From Basidiobolus meristosporus CBS 931.73 (lineage: Eukaryota; Basidiobolomycota; Basidiobolomycetes; Basidiobolales; Basidiobolaceae), in the NCBI GenBank assembly GCA_002104905.1, contig MCFE01000204.1, positions 1 to 64,000 of the forward strand: 64,000 nucleotides of DNA, given 5' to 3'. The first letter of the stretch is position 1. Each line of letters starts with the position of its first letter. The notes under the pieces were generated by a model that did not search any database, was not told the DNA's origin, and saw only the letters and a program-made list of their open reading frames with translations. This document shows, piece by piece, positions 53,487 through 64,000 of this stretch. The position numbers were made by a program, and so were the translations under genes.

Positions 53487-55538
53487 ATGTCTAGAGAAGT
53501 GGGCTCCACTTGGCAAATGATAGTGCCTTTGCTGATTCTTTTGGCACTGTTGAATATCCCCCTATGTGAAGCTATTATCATATCTCCGACTAGACTAGCG
53601 CTGGATAGCAAACAAGAACCCTTTATTCTAACACATTTCACTTTCGGTGAGGGCGGGCAAGGGCGAGTTAGTGTTGGTGGTTTCGTCGGTGTATCCGAGT
53701 ATAGCCTCAACAAATCTTTCAAGATCATCGTGGCTGAGCGCAAGAACTGGCTAGCTGTGAGTGAATCCTCTGACGGTTGACAGGCTTCAAGTTAACTAAT
53801 GGTTTTGAGCAGGTGAGCGAATTATCCTCGTCATGGGGACAAAATTACTGCGACATAAACACCACATATTGGGGAAATAGCACTTTATATTTTGACATCA
53901 CTGAATTTGACCGACTGAAGACTCCGTTGAATGACAACACCTCGGCAATGACTTTCCGCATTCGCACCCCTGGTACATATGCCGTAATACTTTTGAATTG
54001 CGGTTCGTTTGGAGTCAAGTTTTCGGTATTCTATTGCTGTTTTAACGGATTGCTTGGAGTAGTGCCATACTAATCTCGCTTGAACAAGATCTATGGGAGT
54101 TTTTATAACGTTTTGCAGGGCAAAATCACCCATTTACCGGTTGGCGCCTTACCACTCCCGATAATATACCTGATCTTTGGAGCCGGAGTGTGGCCATTGA
54201 TTTTGGTTCCCTGGCTGGTCAACTGGTATAAGCATCGAACTGTCAGCATCCTTTGACTCTGTTATTGAAGAGCTGCTACTAATTTGCATTTCAATAGTCC
54301 AAAGTGATGTTGCATTGGCTGTACTTGCTATACCCTGGATTGCAGGTTCTTCTCTGCCTTTACAGCACGTCTGCATACAGATATATCTCAGATACAGGTA
54401 ACTGACTTATCAATTCAGCCTCTATGCCATGTCTACTAAATGAATGTTTCCAAGGGGAAAATCCAGGATGGTTAGAAGCATTCCGGGGATGCTTAATCTT
54501 TGCCACTTCCTTCTCGTACTTTCTCTTCCGTCTATTGGTCTCCAAGGGATATGGGATTACTCGTACACGGATGTCTTCTCAAGAGCATCGGATGGTTTTT
54601 GGTAAAACATCTTGAACCATTTGCAACATCGAGACCTGAAGCTAAACAACTAGCTTAATAATTAGGTGTCTCCGCATTCGTGGCAGCGGCAGAGACCATC
54701 CTACAATTGTTCGGAGGGATCTCAGTGGTACGTATGGGTGGATACCATATCTTGTGATCTATTGATGGAGTTGTTTCCTTGGTTCCTGACAAAGTTTTAT
54801 TCAGATTATGATCCTTGTCTTCTACTGCATCTTTTACTTTTACATGCATTGGAACTCGAGCATCCATCTTAAATTGATACGGCTGTATGTCGCTAAACTT
54901 CGAGAAAAGCCCTCTACAGAACAGATGGTTGGCGTGTTCGTTCAGAAATCTCGCTTGATCCGGTAAGTAGGTAATCTCTGCTTTCCATAGCTATGACTAA
55001 CCCATTCTGAGTTTAGGTGGGGATGTCGAGTCATGACATGCTTTGGCTGTGTCTCGCTTTTGGTAAGCAAGCACCTCGCCTTTATGAGTGAGCTATACTT
55101 GGCCAATACTAAACCACCGCCTCTTCAGGCTCAATTGATTGTTTATTTTGTTTTACCTCCGGCGCATGGTTATGTTCACCACCTAGTATTACAATTGATC
55201 CGGTGCTTTGATTATGTGATCACTGGGTACGTAGTTGCATCTGTAGTAGGCTAGTATGCGAAACAGCCCTAAAGTTATCCAGCTATCTCTTCTGGCTCAG
55301 GCCAATAGAAGACCGAATCCCCATCACATCGCATGTGCTACGCCGTCGCGAGCTTTTAGAGCGCCAAACTCCGACGCAAAGACGCCAAGCAGTGCCGTCC
55401 ATCATGTTGGAAAACACAACGTCTGGAACTCCAATAACTCACAATATTGATGGCCCCCAGCATTCGTCGGAATTGGTATCCGGAAGGTCTCGAGTTGTTC
55501 GCCGTATCAGAAATTGGCGTTGGTTAAGACTGAACTGA
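53487..55538 (+). CDS. GPR107/lung seven-transmembrane-like protein (GOST family)
   Basis: Ten exons: 53,487-53,756, 53,813-54,025, 54,119-54,241, 54,298-54,397, 54,455-54,601, 54,666-54,727, 54,805-54,962, 55,017-55,062, 55,129-55,226 and 55,301-55,538; 484 residues. All junctions keep frame; several introns have TACTAAT/CTACTAA branch sites, and intron 3 uses donor GTCAGC. N-terminus: signal peptide (MIVPLLILLALLNIPLCEA), then a lumenal beta domain ending GTYAVILLNCGS. The membrane part begins THLPVGALPLPIIYLIFG, followed by a short HWLYLLYPGLQVLL helix, and more helices to about residue 400. The hydrophilic tail holds RRRELLERQTPTQRRQ. Relatives act in Golgi/endosome traffic. The last two introns are the least certain. 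Confidence 0.82.
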
Positions 55539-55998
55539 ATGTCGGCTTTCGCCAAGTAAAGCTCCAACGAATCGATAGGTCTTTGTAACTATGAAGACCT
55601 GCAAATTCTTATCAAAGATCGATTATGGTACGCTAAAGAGCACCTCTGCTGTATATAATATCATCGCAATAAACACAATCCGTTGGTCAGACCATCAATC
55701 TTCTTCTGGCTATGCCCACTCGATACTCCGTTGACTTGATATTGGGAACTGGTGTTGCATACGTATAGGAAATGACGGCCGATGGAATACGAAATTAGGT
55801 TAAGGATTTATTCACAAGTAGGAAGATTCAACCTCGCCCCAAGCAACTTGAGAGAAACAGATGAACCACCACCCTATTTGGTAAAGATAACTATCGAAAA
55901 ACTTCTCCTCGCTTTCAAGGCGACGATGATCACTCAAAAGCGCAATTCAGTTTGCCTGGAACACTCTCATGCATCCCATTGCATTAGGCCAGCTTCTC
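55539..55998. other. Intergenic between convergent genes
   Basis: 460 bp between the ends of the convergent GPR107-like gene (+) and CDC42 (-). It should hold both 3' UTRs and poly(A) sites. No additional gene is evident. Confidence 0.6.
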
Positions 55999-56776
55999 TT
56001 AGAGCACTAGACACTTGGGCTTCTTCTTTGTAACTGGCGGTTCCAGAGCAGCTACAATAGCCTCGTCAAATACGTTCTTCAATCCCTTTTGGGTTAAGGC
56101 AGAACACTCGACATATTTGATGGCACCTAACTCGTTCGCGAGTCGTTGTCCCTGATCGGGCTGTATCGGGCGCTGTCTTTGACGTGTCAATTTCTCAACT
56201 GCCGCTGGGTCATCGCGGAGATCAGATTGGGTGCCAACAATCAAGCAAGGAACTCCAGGGCAGTGATGGTGGACTTCGGGAAACCATTTTTCACGAACGT
56301 TCTCGAAAGAAGCGGGCGAGGTGACAGAGAAGCATACCAAAAATACGTCGGTTTGTGGGTACGATAGAGGACGGAGACGGTCGTAGTCCTCTTGGCCTAT
56401 ATGGCAGTGTCAAATCGGATAAATGTCAGGCTGATGTTTGGAGAGAGCATGAGCAAATAAGGAAATACCTGCAGTATCAAAAAGACCAAGAGTATAAGGC
56501 TCTTCACCAATCATGACTGTAACGGCATAGTTATCGAAAACCTGCATTAAAGGTTTCAGTAAGCAGGTGTGGGCACATTGATCGGCAAAACTACTTACAG
56601 TAGGAACATAATCGGAAGGAAATTTGTTTGTTGTATAGGATATCAAAAGGCAGGTCTAATGGTACAAGTGGACAGAGCGTTGGATGAGAGATCTAGGAAT
56701 CATGAGGGTATGGATGTTTTCGTATTACCTTTCCAACAGCACCATCACCAACAACAACACACTTGATAGTTTGCAT
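55999..56776 (-). CDS. CDC42: Rho-family GTPase Cdc42
   Basis: Four exons on the minus strand, 56,776-56,729, 56,655-56,599, 56,541-56,469 and 56,396-55,999, encode 191 residues, the usual Cdc42 length. P-loop GDGAVGKT is split by intron 1. Switch I is [13 protein letters not shown], switch [18 protein letters not shown], the guanine-specificity motif TQSD replaces the commoner TKxD/TQxD forms, and the [18 protein letters not shown] motif is typical. The C-terminus KKKPKCLVL is a polybasic stretch plus a CAAX box ending in Leu, so geranylgeranylation and plasma-membrane attachment are expected. It controls actin polarity and budding or tip growth through PAK kinases and formins. It is head to head with gamma-tubulin, 732 bp apart. 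Confidence 0.97.
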
Positions 56777-57508
56777 AGAAGGCTTTTTTAGATAGTATAA
56801 CTAGCAAAACGATGAGTCCGATATTAGAGCTAATACTCGAGGCTTACAGATGCCCCCTAAAGGGTGTCTTACCAAGGAAAACAAAGTAGGAAAATATCTG
56901 GTGGTTGGTAAGAGATGTGGCAAATGGCTGAGATGGAGAGGCGTACTAGACCTACGAAGTTAAGGTGCTTTATTTTTTTCTTGGCTTTGATAGACTGAAA
57001 GGCACTGAATGAAAAAGAAATCACTACACGAAACCTGCATGAAGTTCCGAAAGATTTCCACACGCCTGTACGATTGGCTGAATCGCAAGTTAAATATTGA
57101 TCACTAACAAATACTCTACACTATTGTTTATTTCAACTACACGAATCCAGCTAAATGAAAAGTTTAATTTTGGAAGCGTATATCAGATGATGGCAACCAA
57201 AGCCAAGGCCGGATGGGGAAAGGATTGGTTGTTGACGGATTCATAACCTTATTGTCATCCCATAGGGTATCGTACGTACGTATTCAAGGGAATGACTACA
57301 ACACCATGATGAAATCGGAGCTTGTTTAGCTCTGCTTGAAGCACGACTTTTCAGGGCCCAATCAAGATTCCGGAATCAATGATTCCCGAAATGCAGAATC
57401 AGATCAGTGTTTTGTTTGCGAAAACAATAGTGCAAAGTGTAATTGAATCGCTAGAGATGCAACGTACTCTCCCTAACACTTGTCTGCCGTCTGAGCAAAT
57501 ATACTAGT
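56777..57508. promoter_or_regulatory. Shared upstream region of CDC42 and gamma-tubulin
   Basis: 732 bp between two divergent start codons; it must contain both promoters. No conserved motif can be named with confidence. AT-rich patches occur near 57,080-57,170. Confidence 0.55.
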
Positions 57509-59380
57509 ATGCCACGCGAAATCATCACCATCCAAGCTGGCCAGTGCGGTAACCAAAGTATGCTAGATTATTACGATATATCCTTCACGGTTGTGGTCGC
57601 TCAATTTGTGTTGCAGTTGGTGTAGAGTTTTGGGCTCAACTTTGTGCCGAACATGGCATAAACAAAGACGGTATCCTTGAAGATTTCGCTGTTGAGGGGG
57701 TGGATAGAAAGGACGTGTTTTTCTACCAGGTTGACCAACATATATATATTGTAGGACTGGGCACATATTAACCATATTCTGTCGATGTAGGCCGATGATG
57801 AACATTATATTCCTAGAGCTATATTAGTCGATTTAGAACCAAGAGTTAGTACCTATAACATTGACGCATGAAGTGGAAAACAGCTAATCCGGATATCTTA
57901 CAGGTCATCAACAACATCACTTCCTCTGCATATGCCAATTTTTATAATCCAGAAAACATATTTGTTTCCAAAGATGGAAGTGGTGCTGGTAATAATTGGG
58001 CACACGGGTACGGACAAGGTGAAAGAATCTATGAGGAGGTTTTTGACATGTTGGACAGAGAGGCAGAGGGAAGCGAGTCTTTAGAGGTAAGAGCTCTCCG
58101 AACTTGCGGAAAACCAAAGAATAATCCCTTATGCGAATCAAGGGATTTATGCTTCTTCATTCGATTGCCGGTGGTACTGGCTCTGGGCTCGGCTCTTTCC
58201 TTTTAGAACGGTTAAATGACCGATTCCCCAAAAAACTGATTCAGACATACTCGGTTTTCCCAAATAACGAGGAAGTTTCTGATGTCGTAGTGCAACCCTA
58301 CAACAGTATATTAAGTTTGAAGAGATTAACTCAAAACGCTGACAGCGTGGTATGTACGCCGGTTTCTCAATGACTGGCTCTGTCTAAGTTTTATCGTTTC
58401 CAGGTTGTTTTGGATAACGCCGCTCTCACTCGAATTGCCGTGGATAAATTGCATATAGAAACACCCACATTTGCGCAAACCAATCAACTTGTCAGTGTCA
58501 GCATAGCTTGGGTGGTTGCTTTGGTTTTAACTAACCGTTGAGTCTTCTAAGGTTTCTACTGTTATGTCGGCCAGTACCACCACTCTTAGGTATCCTGGCT
58601 ACATGAACAACGATCTCGTTGGCCTTATTGCCTCCCTCATTCCCACACCCAAGTGCCACTACCTGATGACCTCCTACACCCCCTTCACCAGTGATGCGGG
58701 TGATATGGTACGTACGGTTCAATTAACTTGAGCGCTACACCGGCACTGATAACAGATGTGTAGTCAAAATCCGTGAGAAAAACAACTGTTCTCGATGTTA
58801 TGCGCCGCCTTCTCCAGCCCAAGAACAAAATGGTTTCGACTAACCCCAGCAAGAAGAGCTGCTACATCTCTGCCCTCAACATTATTCAAGGGGAGGCGGA
58901 TCCTACCGAGGTTCATAAATCCCTACTCAGAATCCGTGAGAGGCGACTTGCTCAATTCATTCCTTGGGGTCCCGCCAGCATTCAAGTCGCGCTTACTCGC
59001 AAATCCCCATACATCCAAACCCAGCATCGAGTGAGCGGATTGATGCTTGCCAACCATACCAGTATCGCTTCAGTATGTTGTTTGCCTCCTGCGATTTGCA
59101 GGCAATAGTCTATTAACACACTTCTTAAAGCTTTTCAAACGTATCTGTGATCAATATGATCGCCTTAGAAAGCGTAACGCTTTCGTCGAGCGTTACAAGC
59201 AAGAGGCGATATTCGCTGGCGGACTTGACGAGTTCGATGACTCCAGAGAAGTCGTTCAGGATCTAATTGACGAGTATCATGCCTGCGAAAAACCTGACTA
59301 CATCAGCCATGTATGTTCGAGCATTTGTTATTGATCAGCAGGAGAACTAATGTTAATTTGGCATTTAGGCCCAAAACTGA
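57509..59380 (+). CDS. Gamma-tubulin
   Basis: Ten exons: 57,509-57,557, 57,617-57,729, 57,791-57,844, 57,904-58,086, 58,143-58,349, 58,404-58,490, 58,552-58,707, 58,764-59,072, 59,131-59,310 and 59,369-59,380; 449 residues. Start [42 protein letters not shown]; the GTP signature [46 protein letters not shown]; and [19 protein letters not shown] mark it as gamma rather than alpha or beta. The last exon has only four codons (AQN-stop). Intron 6 uses donor GTCAGT. The protein nucleates microtubules at the spindle pole body in gamma-tubulin complexes. Confidence 0.97.
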
Positions 59381-60204
59381 AGATTAATAGGCACCCAGAT
59401 GCTGTGACTTTCTCACTAGAACCTTTCTATTCTATAATACGGATGTTCTCAACCTGTACCATTCCTTATCCCATTCATTAAACAGGAAAACGGCCGTTTC
59501 TTTTGTGATATTGAGTCATTGAACGCATTTCATTGTTGTATAAGCGGATTAATTTCGAAAGCGATGTTTGATGTTCCAGTGACAAATTTCTGCTATTCGT
59601 GATGAATCAATAGCCTGGAGTTTGTCATAATAAACTTGACTAGATTGGCAAAGAACGTGATATTGTTGGGACAAGCTTCACGGGCGAAAAGCTTAGTGCG
59701 ACCTTGGTGCACTTGGGAGAGTTGAAGCCTGAGAATCGATGAGTAGGAGCAAATGTCATTTAGATGTTGGGATGGTTGATTCCAGGTATGACCAACCATG
59801 TCTTGTACAATCCAGGCGTAGCGCTGGGCAGTTTAAGATATGATAAAAGATTTCATATATGACCAAATGAATTTGGCTAGATTGGCAATGAATTACTCGA
59901 CACGCTTAATCAGCATGTTTCAATCCATATATATCATTCATTCAATCGATTCCATTTTTGTCACGCCAAGTCACGTCTGGGGGTTGGAGTCTCATTGCCG
60001 ATCCCGGAACACAATTGCACTGAACAGTCCGTTGCGGAAAGGGTGTTTATTGTTGTAAATTATCTGTGCTCATGAGCTAGGGTGTAACCCCCTGGTTGGG
60101 CACGATCGATTTAGGTTACTAATACTTTACGGTTTATCTGTTAAATAAATTGATCCGTTCATCTTTCTATGATTGACAAATCCCAAATAAACATCACTTG
60201 CATA
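59381..60204. other. Intergenic, no gene seen
   Basis: 824 bp between the ends of gamma-tubulin (+) and the repeat surface protein (-). A short motif ATTGGCAA(A/T)GAA appears twice (59,644 and 59,881), possibly by chance. No coding frame is convincing. Confidence 0.55.
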
Positions 60205-61104
60205 TTATCTCACTTGGTGAAACAATAGAATTAAAACCGACAAAATCATTATTGCGTGCATTCTGGGTGCTTTTTCTGCAACACTGGCCGATTCCCACAG
60301 CCCCACGCTGGGTCGTATATTGCCAGCAGTACTGGCGGTGGCGGTGTTTTCTGGGTTTTCTCTTGCCACAGTGGTGGGGGTTACAGTTGGCTGGCTAGTA
60401 GGCTGCACTACTTGAGTCGATGTAGAGAGATCCGAGGTAGGCTGGACCACTTGAGTTGAAGTAGAGAGGTCTGAGGTGGGTTGGACCACCTGAGTTGAGG
60501 TAGAGAGGTCTGAGGTCGGTTGGACCACTTGGGTTGAGGTAGAGAGGTCTGAGGTCGGTTGGACCACTTGAGTCGATGTCGAGAGATCCGAGGTAGGCTG
60601 CACTACCTGGGTTGAGGTAGAGAGATCTGAGGTAGGCTGGATCACTTGAGTCGACGTCGAGAGATCCGAGGTAGGCTGGACCACTTGAGTCGACGTCGAG
60701 AGATCTGAGGTAGGCTGGACCACTTGAGTCGATGTAGAGAGGTCCGGTGTAGGTTGGGCTACTGTAGATGTGAGGACTCCTATTGTGGGCTGTCCAATTG
60801 GTGAAGTGGCAGCCCCACCACCCAAGCCTGGCGAGCTGGGAACCCCATTAGGAGGTACAGCGGTGGTGGCAGCTACAACAGTAGTCCTGGTCACTGTAGT
60901 ACCGTAGGAAATAGTTCGACCTCCACCCCCTCCCTGCCCCCCTTGAGTATTTCCAGGGAACAATGTGGCCGCTTGTGACACCGGAAGTGTAATTGTGGTT
61001 AAATCAGAGGCCCGGGATATGATTATACCATTAGAGCTATCTTGGGCCTCTGTCATCATCGAGGTCCCAAGCAGCAATGATAAGAAAACAAGGGAAAACC
61101 GCAT
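60205..61104 (-). CDS. Predicted GPI-anchored Ser/Thr-rich repeat surface protein
   Basis: An intronless 299-residue frame. N-terminal signal peptide MRFSLVFLSLLLGTSMMTEA; a low-complexity GGQGGGGG stretch (about residues 58-63); a Thr/Val-rich segment; nine tandem 13-residue repeats of the type QPTSDLSTSTQVV (about residues 118-235); a Thr-rich spacer; and a C-terminal hydrophobic tail (MHAIMILSVLILLFH) suited to GPI attachment. The composition predicts heavy O-mannosylation and cell-wall or membrane display. The repeats have no fold I recognise. A fungal adhesin, mannoprotein or wall stalk is possible; no enzymatic domain is seen. Confidence 0.85.
   Translation of the reverse strand: MRFSLVFLSLLLGTSMMTEAQDSSNGIIISRASDLTTITLPVSQAATLFPGNTQGGQGGGGGRTISYGTTVTRTTVVAATTAVPPNGVPSSPGLGGGAATSPIGQPTIGVLTSTVAQPTPDLSTSTQVVQPTSDLSTSTQVVQPTSDLSTSTQVIQPTSDLSTSTQVVQPTSDLSTSTQVVQPTSDLSTSTQVVQPTSDLSTSTQVVQPTSDLSTSTQVVQPTSDLSTSTQVVQPTSQPTVTPTTVARENPENTATASTAGNIRPSVGLWESASVAEKAPRMHAIMILSVLILLFHQVR
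60400..60750 (-). repeat. 39-bp coding minisatellite, nine units
   Basis: Nine in-frame 39-bp units inside the surface protein gene. Differences between units are mostly synonymous (for example GTCGAC/GTCGAT/GTTGAG for the same dipeptide), while the peptide is nearly constant; one unit has Ile for Val and the first has Pro for Ser. This points to selection on the repeat peptide and likely copy-number variation. Confidence 0.9.
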
Positions 61105-61832
61105 TATTATCCACAGCTTAGTTAGGTGTTGGTTAAAGGTTATGAGTAGAACGTTAGAATGGGCTGGATAAAACCAGTTAACCGAAATTAAATCCTATTT
61201 ATATAGATAGCACTAAACACAATCACAATCTGAGCTCAACATCGTAACTGACGTTAGATGTAACGTTCTGCATCGTCAATGGTTAGTTCTTGATGATGAG
61301 TAGGCCTTGAAGGTACAAGTTCCTAACGGTAAACAGAACAGTGAGGATTTGCCGGAAATTGGCGTAGAGATCCCTACACGTGACAATAGTGAGTTGGCGC
61401 CGGCCTATCATATCGACACTTTCGTACCGATTCTCTATAGTCATCATCCCGCATATTTCCCTAAATATCCAAGGAACATACAACCCGCGTTGACTCCACA
61501 TGATTGACTCAAGGGAGAGGATGCATGAATTGGAATGATTTCTGCCCTTCTGGGCATGGCGAAGATGTTGGCGATTCGAGTTCGATTGGTTGTTATTCTG
61601 AACTTCATCATGTCCGTTAGAATCACCGAAATGTACTGCTTTTTTTGTATTTGACTCCTCATGACATATACTTGGCATAAAATCATTCTGACAGTCCATT
61701 GGTTCGCCAACGATATTTTCTACGTCATCTTAATCTTGGCCCATATGATAATAGAAGTGTGGTGGATGCGCCTTCTTGGTATCTATAATCTTTGCATTGG
61801 CACTCGGCTTATCAACCTTTCAATCCCGAAGT
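61105..61832. other. Shared upstream region with two opposing open frames
   Basis: 728 bp between the divergent surface-protein and PX-protein genes. Opposite-strand frames overlap here: minus 61,699-61,283 (138 codons) and plus about 61,307-61,507. Neither shows a family motif, so both are treated as chance, and the interval is taken as promoter DNA. Confidence 0.45.
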
Positions 61833-64000
61833 ATGGACGAAACCACAGGTAAATTATGCATATTTCTCCCACTCTCCACCAATATTCACCTACTACATCT
61901 ACCGAACTTAGAGCGACTACGATTAGAGCAAATTAAGCACCTGAGGCGTGACTTGATCACGAAGGAGATCCAAAAGGAGCTGAAGAATCTGCGGAATGAG
62001 CCTTCGTTGAAAACACTTCTTGAAACGCAGGGCGACGATAACAACAATCCAAATCCTTTCGTTCGATTTTTCTTTCAGAATTTTGTTCAAACCTTTCCTT
62101 TTTTGAAAGAATCCGACGCTACCATATGGAGCAAGCTTGAGGAATTTTTGGGGGAGATAGCAAAACTGCGTTTCTCTAACTATGCTACCAGCCAGAAAGA
62201 GAAGAGCCAGAGGGAGCGGCTTGCACTAAAGGCCGAGAAGCTGTTTGTGCTACTTTTCAACACCAGCATTAAAGTGGTGAAGCCTCCAGCGCAATACGCA
62301 GTAGAGCAGGCTCAACAGGAGCAGGTTCCCCCAATTCCACCCCGTAGATACGTTTCGGAAGATGATTATTTGAAAACCCAGCCAGGAACCACCACGGTGG
62401 ATGTGATTGGTGTGAGAAAACTCGAAGAAAAGGCGATTTTGAACAAGACTCGTACGGTATGACAGTAACTAGCTGTCCATTGTACCGGTAACATTTGCTT
62501 ACTGTATTGAGAAATAGGAGTTTTTGGTGCAATGTCATTTGAATGGGGACAGCGCACCAATTTGTTCTTGGCGAAAACACTCGGAATTCCGTAAACTTTA
62601 CACAAAGGTAGGATCAATCGACAGTTGAGTTCTCGGCAATGCTTGGCTAAGTCTTCGTTAGTTGAGACGCGAATTCCCTAGCTACTATATCCCATCGCCA
62701 CCTCAGAAATACATGGAAAAACACGGGTTCCTCTATCGTGAAAAGGATCGTATTTCCTTGAGATCCTATATACGCACTTTAGTGGCGTTGCCCTCACCTG
62801 TCGGAAACTCTCCTATAGTTCTTGAATTTCTTACCATGGATCCTGCTCAAATCAACGCCGACGAGTTGAAGGATGTTGAGCTTAGAAAAAACACCATCAA
62901 GGCTAGACTGGAAGAGCAACGCAAATTCATGCAACTGGCCGAGGAAAAGGCCAAGGATCTAGAGCAAATGTCCAGCGCCTTGAGACAAGATTTACTCCAA
63001 TCCGGTTTGTAGCCCTTCTATGCTAATCGATCAGCAAACCACGGTGTCTAACAGTGGTCACACCTAGGTGGGTTGCAAAGAATGTCGCAAGTTTTATACA
63101 GTGTGGATCAGATTTCGGATTTACCCGAGCATTACTTCAAGTCGATCGAACAAATGAGAGTCAGGTGAGCCACCGATTCCATCAGACTGGGACATCCTAG
63201 ATTATGTTTTCTAAACAAGTATGGCCCACCAGCTTCGCCTTCACCCTCTATCGCATGTACTGTTTTGACGAAGAGGCCCCGCACAATCTACAACGTTTGA
63301 AGCACACACATGCGCTTATTCCGTATCGCACTCTTAAAACGGTCCTGAAACTGTCGAATCCTACCGCAGTGGTCAAGGCCGTGCTTGACCTATTTCTGGC
63401 TCAACCGTTCAAGAAGCCAAGTTTGATGCAAAGAATAATCAACATCAATCTAGGTGACAGGGTCAAACAAAGCCAGACTGAATCGGATGCCCTGCGCGAA
63501 GCTATTGCTGATGATCAGCTCTCCGACAAGATCAAAAACTACGTCTATTCCGAGGGAGTCCTCCAATGTGACGGTGACTCGGGTAACGTGGTTCCTTGGT
63601 TCCAACGATTGATGTGACATTAATGGTATATTGTTCCACAGGATCTACTGAGATGCAAACCATTGTTCAGATTCTGAATGATAACAGTGTTCAGCCGGAG
63701 ATTAGTCCCGAAAAAATTGTTGCATTGTGGCAGGCACAAGAAGTCATGGACAATCCACCAAGTACGTTTGTTCTGGAACCAGACAATCAACAGTCGACAT
63801 TTCCCCATTTTGACCCCGCAATTCACGAGGCCAAGCTACAGCTGGAGCGTCTTAATAGACTGCTTACTTGTCTAACTCATCAGAGGAACATCGAATTATT
63901 CACGAAGCTCATGCTGGAGGTATCTTGGCACCAAACGAATCCTTCCAGGGCCTTTTGTTAACCATGATGAATACCTTTAGGGTGTAACAGGCGAGATTTT
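61833..64000 (+). CDS. PX-domain protein with PXA/DUF3818 (Ypr097w-like), partial
   Basis: Exons 61,833-61,848, 61,912-62,456, 62,518-62,607, 62,662-63,004, 63,068-about 63,159, about 63,201-63,573, 63,642-63,919 and 63,981 beyond the window. Start MDETTERLRLEQIKHLRR. The N-terminal PX-associated helical part has FVRFFFQNFVQTFPFLKESD; the PX domain is split over introns (VIGVRKLEEKAI, EFLVQCHLNGDSAP, SEFRKLYTKLRREFPSYYIP); a coiled coil follows (RLEEQRKFMQLAEEKAKDLE); then DUF3818 (ALIPYRTLKTVLKLSNPTAV, VLDLFLAQPF). Such proteins bind phosphoinositides on organelle membranes. The junction at 63,159/63,201 is uncertain and may use donor GTCAGG; the 63,573 donor GTGACT was chosen because the alternative creates a stop. 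Confidence 0.88.

Noticed and set aside
55033-55254. Stop at 55,252 as the end of the GPR107-like protein
   Set aside because: An intron from 55,227 to 55,300 keeps frame exactly and leads to a further open 79-codon tail; still the least certain part of that model.
60400-60750. Regular repeats that could suggest a CRISPR-like array
   Set aside because: Units are contiguous without spacers, in frame with a secreted protein, and the genome is eukaryotic.
61283-61699. 138-codon minus-strand frame upstream of the PX gene
   Set aside because: No motif, overlaps an opposing open frame and occupies the likely promoter; no supporting evidence.

Overview
This is a window from a fungal nuclear genome, probably a basidiomycete or a close relative. 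The evidence is short spliceosomal introns of about 45-93 nt (GT-AG, several with CTAAC/TACTAAT-like branch sites), a canonical Cdc42, a gamma-tubulin with nine introns, a PX/DUF3818 protein of a fungal type, and a Plavaka/CACTA-like DNA transposon next to Ty1/copia and Ty3/gypsy retrotransposons. The species cannot be named from the sequence alone.

Bases 1 to about 48,000 are a repeat island with no convincing host gene. It is built from copia elements of one family (B1 intact-ended; C1, C2, a solo LTR and older scraps), gypsy family A (A1, A2, and A3 on the minus strand), gypsy family D (a Tf1/sushi-like chromovirus, D1 and D2), a 1,078-bp solo-LTR-like unit E (two copies), and a TIR transposon P (P1 complete at both ends, plus fragments). 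The right half can be read as a nested stack. An old minus-strand D2 (21578-42877) was split by D1 (21915-38766, 5-bp TSD). D1's integrase was then split by P1 (25420-31563) and by E1 (32055-37823). E1 was split by copia B1 (32344-37029, 5-bp TSD, LTRs about 98% identical). D2 also took a solo copia LTR (38798-39146, 5-bp TSD) and E2 (41190-42267). Every element checked carries lesions. B1 is the youngest, with one nonsense codon and one 1-nt frameshift.

From about 48.2 kb on, CpG becomes common and intron-containing host genes appear: a STIMATE/YPL162C-like membrane protein (-), a tiny three-exon OST5/TMEM258 oligosaccharyltransferase subunit (+), an unresolved 2.3-kb interval with a HAD/NIF-like fragment, a ten-exon GPR107/lung-7TM-like receptor (+), CDC42 (-) head-to-head with gamma-tubulin (+), a predicted GPI-anchored Ser/Thr-rich surface protein with nine 13-residue repeats (-), and a PX-domain/DUF3818 lipid-binding protein (+) that runs off the right edge. 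Themes shared by neighbours are the endomembrane system and cell polarity/cytoskeleton, but eukaryotic neighbours need not be functionally linked.

The observations most worth a second look are: (i) gypsy D has a site just after its LTR complementary to a sequence near the likely transcript start, which predicts Tf1-type self-priming; (ii) the copia PBS matches the anticodon loop, not the 3' end, of initiator tRNA-Met, as in Drosophila copia, and the gag ATG lies inside it; (iii) P1 encodes a transposase plus a divergent second gene that carries tandem duplications at two scales; (iv) unit E shares sequence with the gypsy D leader although it behaves like an LTR.
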